In this document: positions 11,538-22,110 of the stretch, piece after piece | How positions within the stretch are numbered: position 1 is the first letter of the stretch | Layout of the letters: the number at the start of each line of letters is the position of its first letter | Source of the DNA: Ectocarpus siliculosus | Lineage: Eukaryota > Sar > Phaeophyceae > Ectocarpales > Ectocarpaceae | Direction of reading: 5' to 3' | DNA: 64,000 nt | Assembly: GCA_000310025.1 (NCBI GenBank) | Contig: FN649727.1 | Span: 1,063,540 to 1,127,539, forward strand | Made by a program: the position numbers and the translations under genes | The notes under the pieces: generated by a model | Seen by the model: the letters and a program-made list of their open reading frames with translations, nothing else | Told to the model about the DNA's origin: nothing | Database searches by the model: none

Positions 11538-11985
11538 GACCAGTCTAGAAGTAGACGAGACGGCTTTATCGGTACTTGTCTGACCACGTGTTTTAGAGGA
11601 AACAGCGCCGCGTCATGGTATTCTAAGTCTGCTGATTGATGCATGGTTGACAAGGGCGATTCAGGCGTCAGCCGGCGGCCTACCTGCTATATAATACCAC
11701 TACTTCCTGTATTGCGTGACAATTTTTTCTGCGGCCTCGAGAGCTGAGTACATACCAGTAGGAGCTTCGCTTTCTTTCGCCCGCGCGTGTTTGACAACGT
11801 TTGCTTTCTTCGCCCGCTGGGCTCTTTTACGGCGGAGTTTCTGTCGAAAAAGTCGTGCGCTTGTTCCAGCTCAATCGCGCCCCTTCCTTTACGCAACCGC
11901 ACCCCCAACCTCACAGTCGGTCACAATTATTTCCCTTCCCCCTTCGTCCTACAGGAACCACAAGCAACACAAGCACTACGTCAAG
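11538..11985 (+). promoter_or_regulatory. 5' region of the AIFM2-like gene
   Basis: Lies between the copia target duplication and the start codon. A possible acceptor (CCTACAG, about 11948-11954) suggests a 5' UTR intron. No core promoter element is certain. Confidence 0.35.
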
Positions 11986-13661
11986 ATGGCTCAAAAAGTC
12001 GTCGTGATCGGCGGTGGGTACGCCGGGGTCGAAGCCGCGAAGGCCCTCGATGCAAAGTTCGACGTGACCCTCGTGGCCGGTGGGGACGCCTTCCGCCACA
12101 TCGTGTACGGCTTGCGCGCGTCCGTGCTGCCGGATCAGACTCCGAGAATGCTCGTCCCGTACGCTAACTTCCTGTCGAACGGGACTGTCAAGACGTGCAA
12201 GGCCACCAGGATCAACGCCGACGAGTGCACCGTGACCCTCAGCACCGGAGAGTCCTTGCCGTACGACTTCCTTGTCCTCGCTACCGGATTTCTCCACCCC
12301 AACACCGGTGAGAACAACAACGACAGCACGCAATAAGAAATGATACTTGTTGTTGGTTCACCTCTTGTTCGCGAATGTTCGAACGGGTCCTACGTATATC
12401 GTGTGCGGGTAGAAGATTATTTTCTTCGCGTAAATTGTTTCGGCCGCGGTAAACGCCCTTATTTCCCTCTCGTAGAGGTGTGTCGGGGGCTCCCGTCATC
12501 CCACAGCAGACTTCGTGTGAAGCCGTCCATCCAACTCAAATTATTTTCCAAGCTTGCAGATCAACCGCAGATCCCCGCCTTTTTTTTCACTGCGCACCCC
12601 CTCCCCTTCCCGTCATCTCTACGACCCCCCCCCCCCCCCCCAGTCGGCGTCGGAAACAACACCGGCACAGTGGCCGAACAGACCGCCGTCTTCAAGCAGG
12701 CCAACGCCACGCTCAAGGCGGCCAAGAGCATCCTCGTCATCGGCGGCGGCCCCATCGGCATCGAGATGGCCGGAGAGATAATGGAAGAGATGCCCGGAAA
12801 GAGCGTGACCCTCGTTACCTCGAAGGAGCTCATGCCGCTCGCCCACCGTGGCTTTCCCGGCAAAGTTCCGCACCCGCCTGCGGAAGAAGCTCGAGGCGGT
12901 ACGAAATGTCTCTCTGGATTTTTACACCCCGGCTACTACTCGCAACAGTTTCGTGCTGCACTCAGCATGCATTGCCTAATTTCATTTTTTACGTATGAGC
13001 ACGCCTGTCCGTCCCCTCCGCCCACGATAGCTTCCCGTCCGTTGACCATGTCTTTTTCCACGCTGTATTTTTTCCTGCCACCCCCCTCCCAAAACCCGCG
13101 GAAATGAACCCCAGGTCGGCGTGACCGTGCACACGGACGGCGGGCGCGTGAACTTCAGCAGGGACGACATCGACGCGTGCGGCTTTATCTCCGGGGAAAA
13201 GACCTACTCCTGGACAGGCGGCCAGGTCGAGGCCGACCTCTGCATCGTCTGCACGGGAGCGACGCAAGCGGCTCCGATATACGCAGACAGCGGGCTCCAC
13301 CACTGGCTGGACGAGAGGGGCCAGGTTAAGGTGATTTTTTTCAGGCTACATGTATTCTGACCCTTGGTCGATTGCTGGTACGAAGCTGACGTGAATGGCA
13401 CAGCAGCCGATGTTGTTCTCTACGAAACTGGTCCATCGAAAGGTACATTAGTACGAGTTTGTTTCTTTCTTTAGATATGATTGATCTGTTCGGCGCGTTG
13501 CTGGTGTTCATCTCTCTCTATATATATATATATATTTATCAGGCCCATGTTTTAGCGCCGTGTTTGGTGTTTGGTTCCGTTCCTCGACCGACGGCGGTAG
13601 CGGTTGCTACCCCGATTTCTGCTGAAGAGTGGCGCAGAAGAAGGCTGCGTTTTTACGGATG

Positions 13662-13698
<37 letters not shown>

Positions 13699-14361
13699 CT
13701 GCTGCTGCCACCGCCGTTTTGTTGTTTGTTGGTTGGCCCGAGACCAAATTAGTCGTCTGCCTCTCCACCGCCTTTCCCGGCCGCCAGCTAAGCGAGAGCG
13801 GGTCCTGCTTGTTGCACGTTTGCCTGCTTCTCGAGCCCCCAACTCCATCCCTACCCGAATCAAAGACCCTAACCCTGACCCCCAACTCGATCGAACGCCT
13901 TGCTCCAACTGTCTGAACAACTCGAACCCTCATCCGGAACCAACCCGCCCGGCCGTTGAGTCTACCCCAACCACTTCACAAACCCCATATCCCGTCACCC
14001 CGGACCCAAACAGGTCAACGACACGTTCGAGGTGATCGAAGCGCCGGGCTCGGGAAAGGTCTTCGCCGTAGGAGACTGCATGGATCTACCGGTCCCCAAG
14101 ATCGCCTACCTCGCCGGTGCCGAGGGTGACAGCGTGGCCAAGCAGGTCGCCGCCAGCGCGGCCGGGAAGCCCCTCAAGAGCGCCGCGCCGTCGGTGATGC
14201 CGGTGTCCCTGGTCCCCGTGGGAAAGACCGGAGGCGTTTCGTCCTTGCCGATGGGGATCGTCGTCGGGGACTTCATGACGCGAAACATGAAGTCCAAGGA
14301 CATGTTCGTGTCCAAGTATTGGGCCATTCTCAAGGCCGGGAGGGCTCCCGCCGCCATCTGA
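11986..14361 (+). CDS. AIFM2: AIFM2/FSP1-like FAD-dependent pyridine nucleotide oxidoreductase, frame broken by one base
   Basis: Four exons: 11986-12307, 12644-12898, 13115-13330 and 14014-14361. Splice sites are GT-AG and the phases join. The summed coding length is 1141, one more than a multiple of three. The protein would be about 379 residues. It has the N-terminal FAD motif VVVIGGGYAG, the second dinucleotide motif VIGGGPIGIEMAG, the ATG-like motif CIVCTGA and the FAD motif VFAVGDCMDL. It resembles apoptosis-inducing-factor-like proteins, which reduce quinones with NAD(P)H at membranes. Exon 2 loses frame at the CCC of 12856-12858. Removing one base would restore the usual basic KFRTRLRKK block, so this is either a sequencing error or a disabling change. 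The start was chosen at the ATG just before the FAD motif; in-frame codons further upstream are probably 5' UTR. Confidence 0.88.
13519..13534. repeat. (TA)n microsatellite
   Basis: Short TATATA tract in intron 3 of the AIFM2-like gene. Confidence 0.7.
13661..13708. repeat. (CTG)n trinucleotide repeat
   Basis: About 15 CTG units, slightly interrupted, in intron 3 of the AIFM2-like gene. It makes long spurious frames on both strands. Confidence 0.9.
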
Positions 14362-14570
14362 GCGGAGTTCGCTTTTTTCTGTTTTTTTTCCATCTCTTTG
14401 ACTACGTGTTGCGCTACGTAAACGAAGAGAGGGGTTGATTCCGTGAGAGGAACCGCGGGGGTTGATCTGATTTGTTTTTGTTGTTGAAGTTTGAGCTGTT
14501 TGGTTTTTTTCTTTGGCGTTGCTGTTGGCCTATACTCTGTGTAGACTGGTCTACATATTGAACCTTGGTG

Positions 14571-14705
14571 GACAATCGTGGCTCCGACATACATGGTAAG
14601 AGGGTGGTGTGACAAAGGCCCTCTCCGCCCTCTTATATCGGAGCCCCCTCTTATCGTTCGGAATGAGAGAGTACTCGACTAACTAAGAGGGTCGAGTCCG
14701 TGACA
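14571..14705 (+). repeat. Dispersed repeat B, copy 1
   Basis: Shares GTGGCTCCG, GGTGGTGTGACAAAGGCCCTC, GGGTCGAGTCCGTG and ACCGAT blocks with 21941-22075, in the same order. Non-coding. It lies just after the AIFM2-like gene. Type unknown. Confidence 0.6.
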
Positions 14706-16717
14706 ACCGATCTTTTTTTCGTATTTAGCCAAGATTGTGTTGGGAGATTTTCGTTGACGTTTTTTCTTGTCAGCGCGGGAACTAGCGCAGCGACCTGCGA
14801 CCAGGGAAGGATAGGCATCAACAGTTACATTAGCTACAAACCCCTGGTCACGTGGTTGCTGTCACAAACATCGGGGAGAGTGTGGGCGAACGGAACGATG
14901 TAGCGTACGGGTAAAAATCTGCCTTGCGTCACCGTCTGGGGCTACTTGAGCTGACACCGTTGGAGGAATGCTGCCCGTCGGGGCCGTTAAACGTTCGAGG
15001 CTTGCAGTACCAGCCCGCGCGCGATCTGTCGCGGACAATTTTGGATTAGGCGTTTTGCAGAGGGTTGACATCCACCAGTTTCCTGTCTATGCGAGGAATG
15101 TTCCCTTCAGATCTGGTAGTTTTCGTGTGTGTTCTTGCAACGAACTGGAGGTTTTTCGGTACCGGGAAGGTCGCCCCTGTCTGTCTTGACTTGATTGAGT
15201 TCGTTCTCACTTGGCGTAGGAGTCGCACGTTTTGAAGCCGCGACATAATAAGTATTGAAATAGCACCGTCTACACATGAATTGAATTCCTGCCGGCCATC
15301 ACGGGATGTCCTGTGCGAGGATTGCAGATCCCAACATGTCCTGGGCATCCAGGAGGTGCAGCAGGCATCACTCAATCTTGCTCCACGGAAAGAGCTCACA
15401 ACGCAACAGGCATATGGCGATAGCCCTATGTGCCCTGGAGCTGGTCACGAGCCAAAACCCACAAATCAATACCCGTCAAACCTCTCTCCCACGCAAGCTC
15501 CGAGCAACCTCTGCGTTGTGTGCAGTAGACACACAAGTAAAGGCTTCGAAGACGACAGAGAGAACGAAGCTCCTACTAAGACCCACGTGCCACATGCTGC
15601 ATGAAGCAAATTCTTTTTCTTCTGCGACCTCAGTTCTGTAAACCTTCCACCTTCCGACATCAAGGTAGTCTGCTCTCCTTGGATACAAATGGGGAGAAGG
15701 GGGGGGTATTTCCGACGCGCAATACCTCCAACGGTTGGTCGAAATTGTACGAATATTTTCCAATACACACACGAGCGTGCGCGTGTCCGTTGGTCAGCCG
15801 GCCAGGGCGGTCGATATGCTGAACAATCCCACGCAGGAGACAGCAAGAGGGAAAAACCACGCACAATCCACTGCATCGAAAAACAAGACATCGACGGGAA
15901 AGGAAAAACAAACGGGCATCCGATGTAGTCTACGTATCATCGATGGTCGACGCGGCGGCCATTTTCTCGATAAGGGCCCATGACCCACCACAAGACGCGG
16001 CGCGCTCCTCCCTTGAGCGGTGAGCGAGACCTACTCATGTAGATAGAAGCCCTGCGAGAGCCCTCCCAAGACAGTAAGCAGTGCCGCCGCCTTTGCGTGG
16101 CACAACCTTCCCATCCATGTGCCGGGGACAGGGATTACAAAAACATACCATTGAGGAAGGACGGGAGAAAGTACGCCTACCTGACTGCAGGACAACCAAC
16201 CGCCTGCGTACCTTTTTCTCTCTCTCTCGATGTACGTGGCACAAATACGAGTTATCTTCTTCGCCCCTCGCGGCCTGCCCACACCTTGCAACGAACACAG
16301 CCACCCAACAAAACATAACGCGTAAACAATACTCCAAGCCATCACGTGCCGCGATCGAGTAGTCTATAGTGTAGCAATATTATGGGCTATCCAGAGCCTG
16401 GGTCTTCCCTCGAGATCAGACCAGTCACGGACCGCTGCTGCTACGACACTGATATCTACTGTTTACCACCTTTCTTTCTTTCTATATACAACCACACCAA
16501 CAAACAGACCATTGAATGCTTTTAAAGGGGGGACGGCTATCACAAAGAAGCGACCTCGGTACAGGTCGCGCACACGCAAAATACCGAAAGTAGACGGAAA
16601 CCAAAATTAACACGCACACGAAGGTACAGCCACCCAACAGCAGTAGCAGGCAGTCAGCCACTTGACGACTTCTGATGCTGGATGCATACTTAAGCGATAC
16701 CCCCCCCCCCCCAACAA
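14706..16717. other. No gene recognised
   Basis: About 2 kb between the AIFM2-like gene and the solo retroposon tail. Several short open frames exist on both strands, but none shows a domain, splice context or composition that I can defend. Confidence 0.4.
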
Positions 16718-16799
16718 CTCCGTCTCGAAAGGGACGCGTGGTCAATGGTCAAATGACTACGGCAAGCAACAAATGAGTACGCCCCCCCCCCCAACAACT
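16701..16799 (+). mobile_element. Severely 5'-truncated retroposon copy (tail only) with target duplication
   Basis: About 62 bp (16720-16781) matching the 3' tail of the C-run retroposon family: CGCGTGGTCAATGGTC, GACTACGGCA, ATGAGTAC. It is flanked on both sides by a C-run followed by AACAACT (16701-16719 and 16782-16799). This matches a target duplication of 17-19 bp that includes the C-run. Confidence 0.75.
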
Positions 16800-17178
16800 A
16801 CAAACACCATCAGAGTGAGGATCTAACGAGAAGACATGATTCGGCATCACAAGGGCAACAACAGCGGTAGACGGTAGTGACGGAACAGTCCAACAACGGA
16901 CTTTGGTCGATCAATCAACAGACAGGGAAAGCTTGGCCGCTAAGGCGACCCGAGCCCCCCGTCGACCTTCCACGGTACGTTCCACGGAACTACAACACTC
17001 GAAAAAGGCTACGTTGAGCGAGATATACAAAGAGAGAGAGAGAGTAACCCTGTCGGCGTGTGTACTCCATCCAGGGTCCCCCCCCTCCTTAGGCGTGTGG
17101 CGAACCCCAGCACCCAACACCAGCCGCGAAAATCAGGACGAGAACACGCGAGAGCACTCACCGCCCCCCTTTCTCCCA

Positions 17179-17490
17179 CAGGCCGGACACACGCAGCGCC
17201 AGTTTATACGCGGAGCAACCACCGCCCGCCCAGCTACCCTTTGACGGCGACTTTCTCCGTGACGCCCGCCAACGATGCCGCCAAGTGCACTTCATGCAGC
17301 CGAACAACCTCGCAATGCCCCCCGGGTCGAAGGAGAAGATGCCTGAGGGCAGAGCACCGCCAACGTCAAACCTTCTCCGGGTGCAGCTGAGAAAGCTCGT
17401 CTCACGACCAGTACCCTTACCTGTCGAAGGGCCTTCTCCTCCCCCCCGCATCCCCAAACCCACCGCGTCCGACACGCGGCAGGTCTTCCT
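17179..17490 (+). CDS. Candidate exon of an unrecognised gene
   Basis: A good acceptor (pyrimidine tract ending CCCACAG at 17173-17179) is followed by an open frame of about 100 codons with a mixed, protein-like composition (for example LPFDGDFLRDARQR and NLLRVQLRKLVSRP). A possible donor follows at CGGCAG/GTCTTC near 17483. A short exon ending CCACG/GTACGT near 16975 joins in phase. No family is recognised and neither gene end is visible. It would converge with the minus-strand SH3-like gene that stops at 17591. It may be a chance frame. Confidence 0.3.
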
Positions 17491-17590
17491 TGAGGAACTA
17501 GGTCCCCCTTGTCAGTTTTTTTTTTTTTATCTGTCCCCCGTCGTATTAGTCCGCCTGCCGCCGGCCTGTCGTTGTGTTTGATATTTTCAT

Positions 17591-20044
17591 TCATTTCATC
17601 GGCGCCAGAAGCCGCGCGCCCACTCCGTTGTCTTCTCTAAGACGCATGGAGACCCACCCGCTATCGATCTGTACTCTTTCCACCCCGTCCAGAATCTGGG
17701 TCTGTCGTGAGAGGACCGGAAGGGGGGCGGGGGGCGGGGGACGGGGGACGGGGTGGCGTATTAACATTTGCATTGATCACGTGTCCTTGAGAGGACGGAG
17801 GGGGCGGGGGTATTGTTTTCTTCCATAGTCATTGGACATTTGGTTGGTGTGTTGTTGGTGTATCGCATCCTCTTGTGCGAGAAGGAGCGTCACTTGCCAA
17901 TTTCCATTTCTGCGAGACGCTCCTCGGAAAAACATATGAGGCGCTCCTGACGCGTTGGGTCGACTTGCTTTTCCGAGCACGTTAAATCGCCTGGAGAACC
18001 CACCACAAACCCTCGGTCTAAACCTCCCGTTTAAGGGTTTCGCGTATCGAAAACACCATATCCGGGGTTGGTCGTCGTAGATGTGCACGAAAGCGCATGT
18101 TGACACGAACCCACCTCGACACGTCGAAAAAAACGAATCACATACTTCTTCGCCATCCCCAAAGTAGGCTTCTATGCCTACCTCTGTCGCAGCGTATCCG
18201 TCAAACCGTTCCGCGGTCAAAGATAAAAAAATCCATCTGGCTCAAGTACAAAACATCTAAACGGAAAAATAAAAAACGACACAAAAACGGCAAAAAAAAC
18301 TTAAAATCGCCTCCTCCCCTCACCTTGCCGGTTGCCTTCAAAATATCTCCCGGATGCACGATCTTGACTACCTCGCCGGTCTCGATCTTAGCGGTACTTC
18401 GGACGATGATGCCGTCGTTGTAGACCACCTGCATGGCAACATTAATGTTGGGTTGGGTTTCCCAGGATGTTTTTCATCAAGTCAAGGTCGATTTCCGAAT
18501 CCTAAACACCCCCATTTTAAAGAAATACACTTCCCTTTTCCCCCAGCCTGTTTAACCCTCGTGCGGCTTGTTCCTGTTCCTGTTCCTGTTCCTGTTCCTC
18601 TCTCTCTCTCTCTCTCTCTCGCCAATATTCGTCCCTTCCGTCTTGATCATGCAAACGACCTGCGACCTCGACATAATCTGTTCTGTCCCTGATACCCCCT
18701 CGTTTGTATACGGTAATCTGTTTGATGTTGCATTTGTGTTCGGTTGAGCGGTAGGAAGCCACCAACACAAAGTGGTTTTGCGTTCGTCCGGCCCATGGCA
18801 CCGATCGGTCATGGCGTCGGGAAAAGAGGCCCCAACCTAGTGGTCCACCGGGCCGAGACATGAGAGGCAAGTAGGTAAAGCAGCATTTCACCAACGTCTT
18901 CCTTGTATTTCCTCTCTCGTCCCGTCACGGCCTACATCATCTCAGGGGGTCTTCGTGGTGCTAGGACAGCCTCCAAGGCGCCTTCCTTCCTTCCTCCCAT
19001 TCCATCCCATTTCCCCACAGAAACATTTCGCGGGTAACCGCGTAGAGGCAGGTTCGATCCGCGACAATATGCCACAAAAAACGGTGGCTTACGGTATGCG
19101 TTTGTTGATACGCGTGTAGGCGTCTTCCGTGGGTGTGAGGAAAGGCTCTGGCGCTTCCTTTCGCCTCCCCCCCCTCGCAACCCTAAAGCAGTGTTGTACT
19201 CCCTCACCTTGTATCTGGAGCACCTCTTGGTCGGCTCGATTATGCCGTACCCGTCTTCCGTGCTCAGGCTCGCCCAACCGTTTACCGGCTTTACGATGTG
19301 CGCTCGTCTTTGCCGCACCTCGGACACAGAGACAACCTTGATGGGACGTACACGAACGACGAACACAAAAAAAAAAATGTAGTTCTCCGTCACCCCCACA
19401 CCCGTTTTTGTCGCACTTCCACCCCTGTGGAACTCCAAACTTCCGACCGGGGATGAAACGGTTTTTCCGATGGCAGAAAGGCGACCGTAGGGGGCGGTGT
19501 GTCTCCAGGTTGGCACTCGGGACACTTACCACCCCTTCGGTGATATTTTCGCCCTCCGTCTTTCGTCAGCGTCTTTCCTTCGTTTCCGCGCCCGAAGTGA
19601 AGTACAAAACTTTGTGCGGAAACCCGCCGCAGACACGCAGCGAAGCATTCATGGTGGGTCGTGCGTGGAACTACCGACAGGCCCAGCGCGAATACCATTG
19701 CTACACACTCTCTTATGTTCCAAGACCTCCAACTTACGGACAGAGCTGTAGAAACCCATACTCTATAAATCCGCAAGACAGAGGGAGAAGGACAATCTTC
19801 GCTCATACGGGCTGGCCGAAAAGGTTGCAATAGCTGGGTTTTCCAACATAGCGGCGCCTTCCACTACTCCGCTGTGTCATAAGGTTCAACATCTGTTGGT
19901 GCAACACGTGGTGGCGGCGCGAATCTAGCTCAGATGGACTCACCGTGCCTCTTCGCAGAGTCCTCAGAATCGGCGAATCCAACCGCAATTCCTTCCGAAC
20001 CGACGCCCCCTTCAGCCCCACCACAACGAACTTATCCCGGTTCT
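17591..20044 (-). CDS. SH3-like domain protein, paralog 1 (5' exons not found)
   Basis: Four minus-strand exons: 19944-20044 (101 nt), 19208-19336 (129), 18324-18428 (105) and 17591-17701 (111, with TGA stop). All have GT-AG introns and joining phases. They give about 147 residues forming two SH3-like units, each split by one intron. Unit 1 runs VVVGLKGASVRKELRLDSPI to NGWASLSTEDGYGIIEP. Unit 2 runs VVYNDGIIVRS to SGWVSMRLREDNG. The repeating pattern (hydrophobic strand, G..VR, G[TD], then GW[AV]S) matches bacterial-type SH3 domains, which usually bind peptides or cell-wall ligands. This is a fold inference only. The first exon shown needs one base from an upstream exon, so the N-terminus lies above 20044. 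It is closely related to the gene at 30195-33310. A (TTCCTG)n(CT)n repeat sits in the intron upstream of exon 18324-18428. Confidence 0.8.
17720..17806 (-). repeat. Retroposon/LINE tail fragment
   Basis: C-rich on the minus strand, preceded by a block resembling the LINE tail at 33400-33443 (GTCCTNGAGAGGACGGAG in plus orientation). It lies in the last intron of SH3-like paralog 1. Confidence 0.5.
18565..18622. repeat. (TTCCTG)n followed by (CT)n
   Basis: Five hexamer units then about 12 CT units, in an intron of SH3-like paralog 1. Confidence 0.9.
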
Positions 20045-21040
20045 CTGTGGCAGCAGCGGCACACCACCAGCAAGAGCGGCAAGAAAAAAACGGAGCAAAT
20101 GAGGGCACGGATGCGGGCTAGGGGGATGATAGGAACCAAGAGACGACGGAGGAATCCGGGTGAGTGCCAGGCATCTGGTATCGACTGGGGCAACATCTAG
20201 AGACGGGGGTGCGGCGGTGGTGATGTTCCACAAGAAAGTGCGACGAATCAAAGTCATTTTCCAGCAACTATAATACTACAGCACGTATGATAGTAACCTC
20301 ACACCCTCACACCGGGACCAGCGACCTCGAGCCTCCAAAAGAGCGAAGTGCGGCTGCTTGCTCAATCAATCAAGCTTGGGGCGTCGCGGCGACTTGGACA
20401 GGTTGACTAGACGTTGCTTTGTTATCGCCTCAGAGAGAGATTCGAACCCACAACGCGCTGCTAGTACTTGTAGGTTCACGAGGATACCCACAGATGCAGC
20501 AGTACTTAGCCGGACGTAAGAAACGTCAATTTCCGGGTCGGGACTAAATTTCTTGTTTTATTTCGACACCGCTGCCGAGAACAGGTTGATATTTTATTTG
20601 CATGGTAGACTTCACAGAATAGGATCATCGGCAAAAGCTGTGTTTCTTAACCCCCAATTTTCATGTTTTTTCGTGGGAATCCAAGCTTTTTTCATGTAGG
20701 ATTCTTCTTGATGAAAACTGCGGGCCCACGCTCTGTAGACCGAACGGGCTGCCGGGCAAACGTCGTGCTTAGTTCACAATACAGCGGGGGGCCCTCAATA
20801 ACGCCGGTATGTGCCCGTCGCATCGACCGGCGCTATTCAGATGGACCGCCGCTGTTCACTGTTCAGAATGACTTGGGTGATGCAGCCTGTGCCCAGCAAT
20901 TTTTCCGGCGCTACACAGGGCCACTGGCGCTAACCAACCGCCGTCGTTGACGCCCCCCCACTGAACGTCCGATAGTGCTGCTGGTGCCCAGTACAAGACC
21001 GCGTGTCGGTGAACGTTGTTGGCACCTTCCTTCCCTTGTG
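20045..21040. other. Upstream side of SH3-like paralog 1, no exon identified
   Basis: The missing 5' exon must leave one base before the exon that starts at 20044. None of the short frames here fits with a convincing donor, so it may be further away. Confidence 0.35.
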
Positions 21041-21056
21041 CCCCCCCCCCCCACCC

Positions 21057-21722
21057 GATGTTTGCCATCGGGGTTGGGTTTTCGTCGCTTGGCAACGACG
21101 TTGTAAAACATGCCGCCCCCCCCGGTGTTTGTCATCGGGGTTGGGTTTTCGTCGCTTGGCAACGACGTTGTAAAACAAGCCCCCCCCCACTCGGTGTTTG
21201 CCATCGGGGTTGGGTTTTCGTCGCTTGGCAACGACGTTGTAAAACAAGCCAATTCACTTCGTGAACTCGGCAACCAGGTTACCGTTTTTTTTTTTACCTC
21301 GGTTTTTTTTTGGCGGTAACCATAATGGTGGTCGAGTAGATCATGTTGTGCGGGGTCGAGAACCCTCACTCCGCGCAACGGGGGATGATCGCACCACGTT
21401 GTGTTAAAATGGTCAAGCTTCCTCGAGGCAGTTTCACAGTGCTTACAACTGTCTCTGGAAGTGAAAGCACCAGAAAATAAATTAAGTCATACGTAGCTGT
21501 CATCCGTACGCAAGGAAGTAAGCACAAGATGTCGAACACCCTTAGCAGGATGCAGCTCACCCTTCATGCGACTCGCCAAATACCTCACGGCGCTTCGCGC
21601 TTGGTGATGTGAGAGCCTGGTCCGGTGAGAACCCGGCGTGCTCCGTCCCGGCTTTGTAGGGATGCGAGGTCAATGGTCAAACGACTACGGCATGCACGAC
21701 TATGAGTACACCCCCCCCCCCC
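21057..21722 (+). mobile_element. C-run retroposon, copy 1, with triplicated 5' monomers
   Basis: Three tandem monomers of about 65 bp (21057-21122, 21123-21190, 21192-21250), each with TTGCCATCGGGGTTGGG and CGTCGCTTGGCAACGACG and separated by C-runs, precede a body of about 460 bp. The body has an inverted repeat (GGTTACCG at 21277, CGGTAACC at 21314) around T-runs. A pol III A-box-like TGGTCGAGTAG follows at 21329-21339, and a weak B-box-like GGGTCGAGAACCC at 21353. The copy ends GACTATGAGTACA plus C-run. Two further copies are at 31327 and 57697. There is no protein. A SINE-type non-autonomous element is the best reading. Confidence 0.75.
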
Positions 21723-21836
21723 GGGCCGGCGAAAACCCGGCGTATCGCTCCTCCGTCCCGGGAGTGTAGGGATGATCCGAGGTCAACGATCCAATGACTA
21801 CGCCATGCGTTTACATGAGTATACCCCCCGACTTGG
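21723..21836 (+). repeat. Diverged retroposon tail fragment
   Basis: A second, diverged copy of the 3' part (AACCCGGCGT, CTCCGTCCCGG, GTAGGGATG, GACTACGCCATGC, ATGAGTATA then C-run), directly following copy 1. Confidence 0.65.
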
Positions 21837-21940
21837 ACGCGGCAACACATCGCGCTCAACGTAGCATAGTCACATCTCCTCCCTTGCCCTGCACCCCATC
21901 TTCGTACGTTCCGCGCTGTCTTGTTGGGTGGCGGCACAGT

Positions 21941-22110
21941 CGTGGCTCCGTTTAAATGGGTGGTGTGACAAAGGCCCTCGACCGTCTTATGCTGGAGCTC
22001 CCTCTTGTGCTAGCGGGATAAAAAGGTACCCGATCACACTTGCGGTGGGTCGAGTCCGTGGCAAACCGATTTCGACCCTCTTGTGTCGGAGCCCCCCCCC
22101 TCTTGTAAGG
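21941..22110 (+). repeat. Dispersed repeat B, copy 2
   Basis: Partner of 14571-14705. It shares the block around GGTGGTGTGACAAAGGCCCTC and a later GGGTCGAGTCCGTG. Short internal units resembling CCCTCTTGTGTCGGAGC recur. Confidence 0.6.

Noticed and set aside
13860-13890. CCCTAACCCTGACCC, telomere-like
   Set aside because: Only about two degenerate units inside an intron; not a telomere or a clear interstitial array.
20400-20520. B-box-like GGTTCGAAT on the minus strand, suggesting a tRNA gene
   Set aside because: The T stem does not pair and no acceptor stem or anticodon arm can be folded around it by eye.
21057-21722. Tandem monomers as a CRISPR array
   Set aside because: Repeats are long, spacers are poly-C, and the sequence is a eukaryotic retroposon with dispersed copies.
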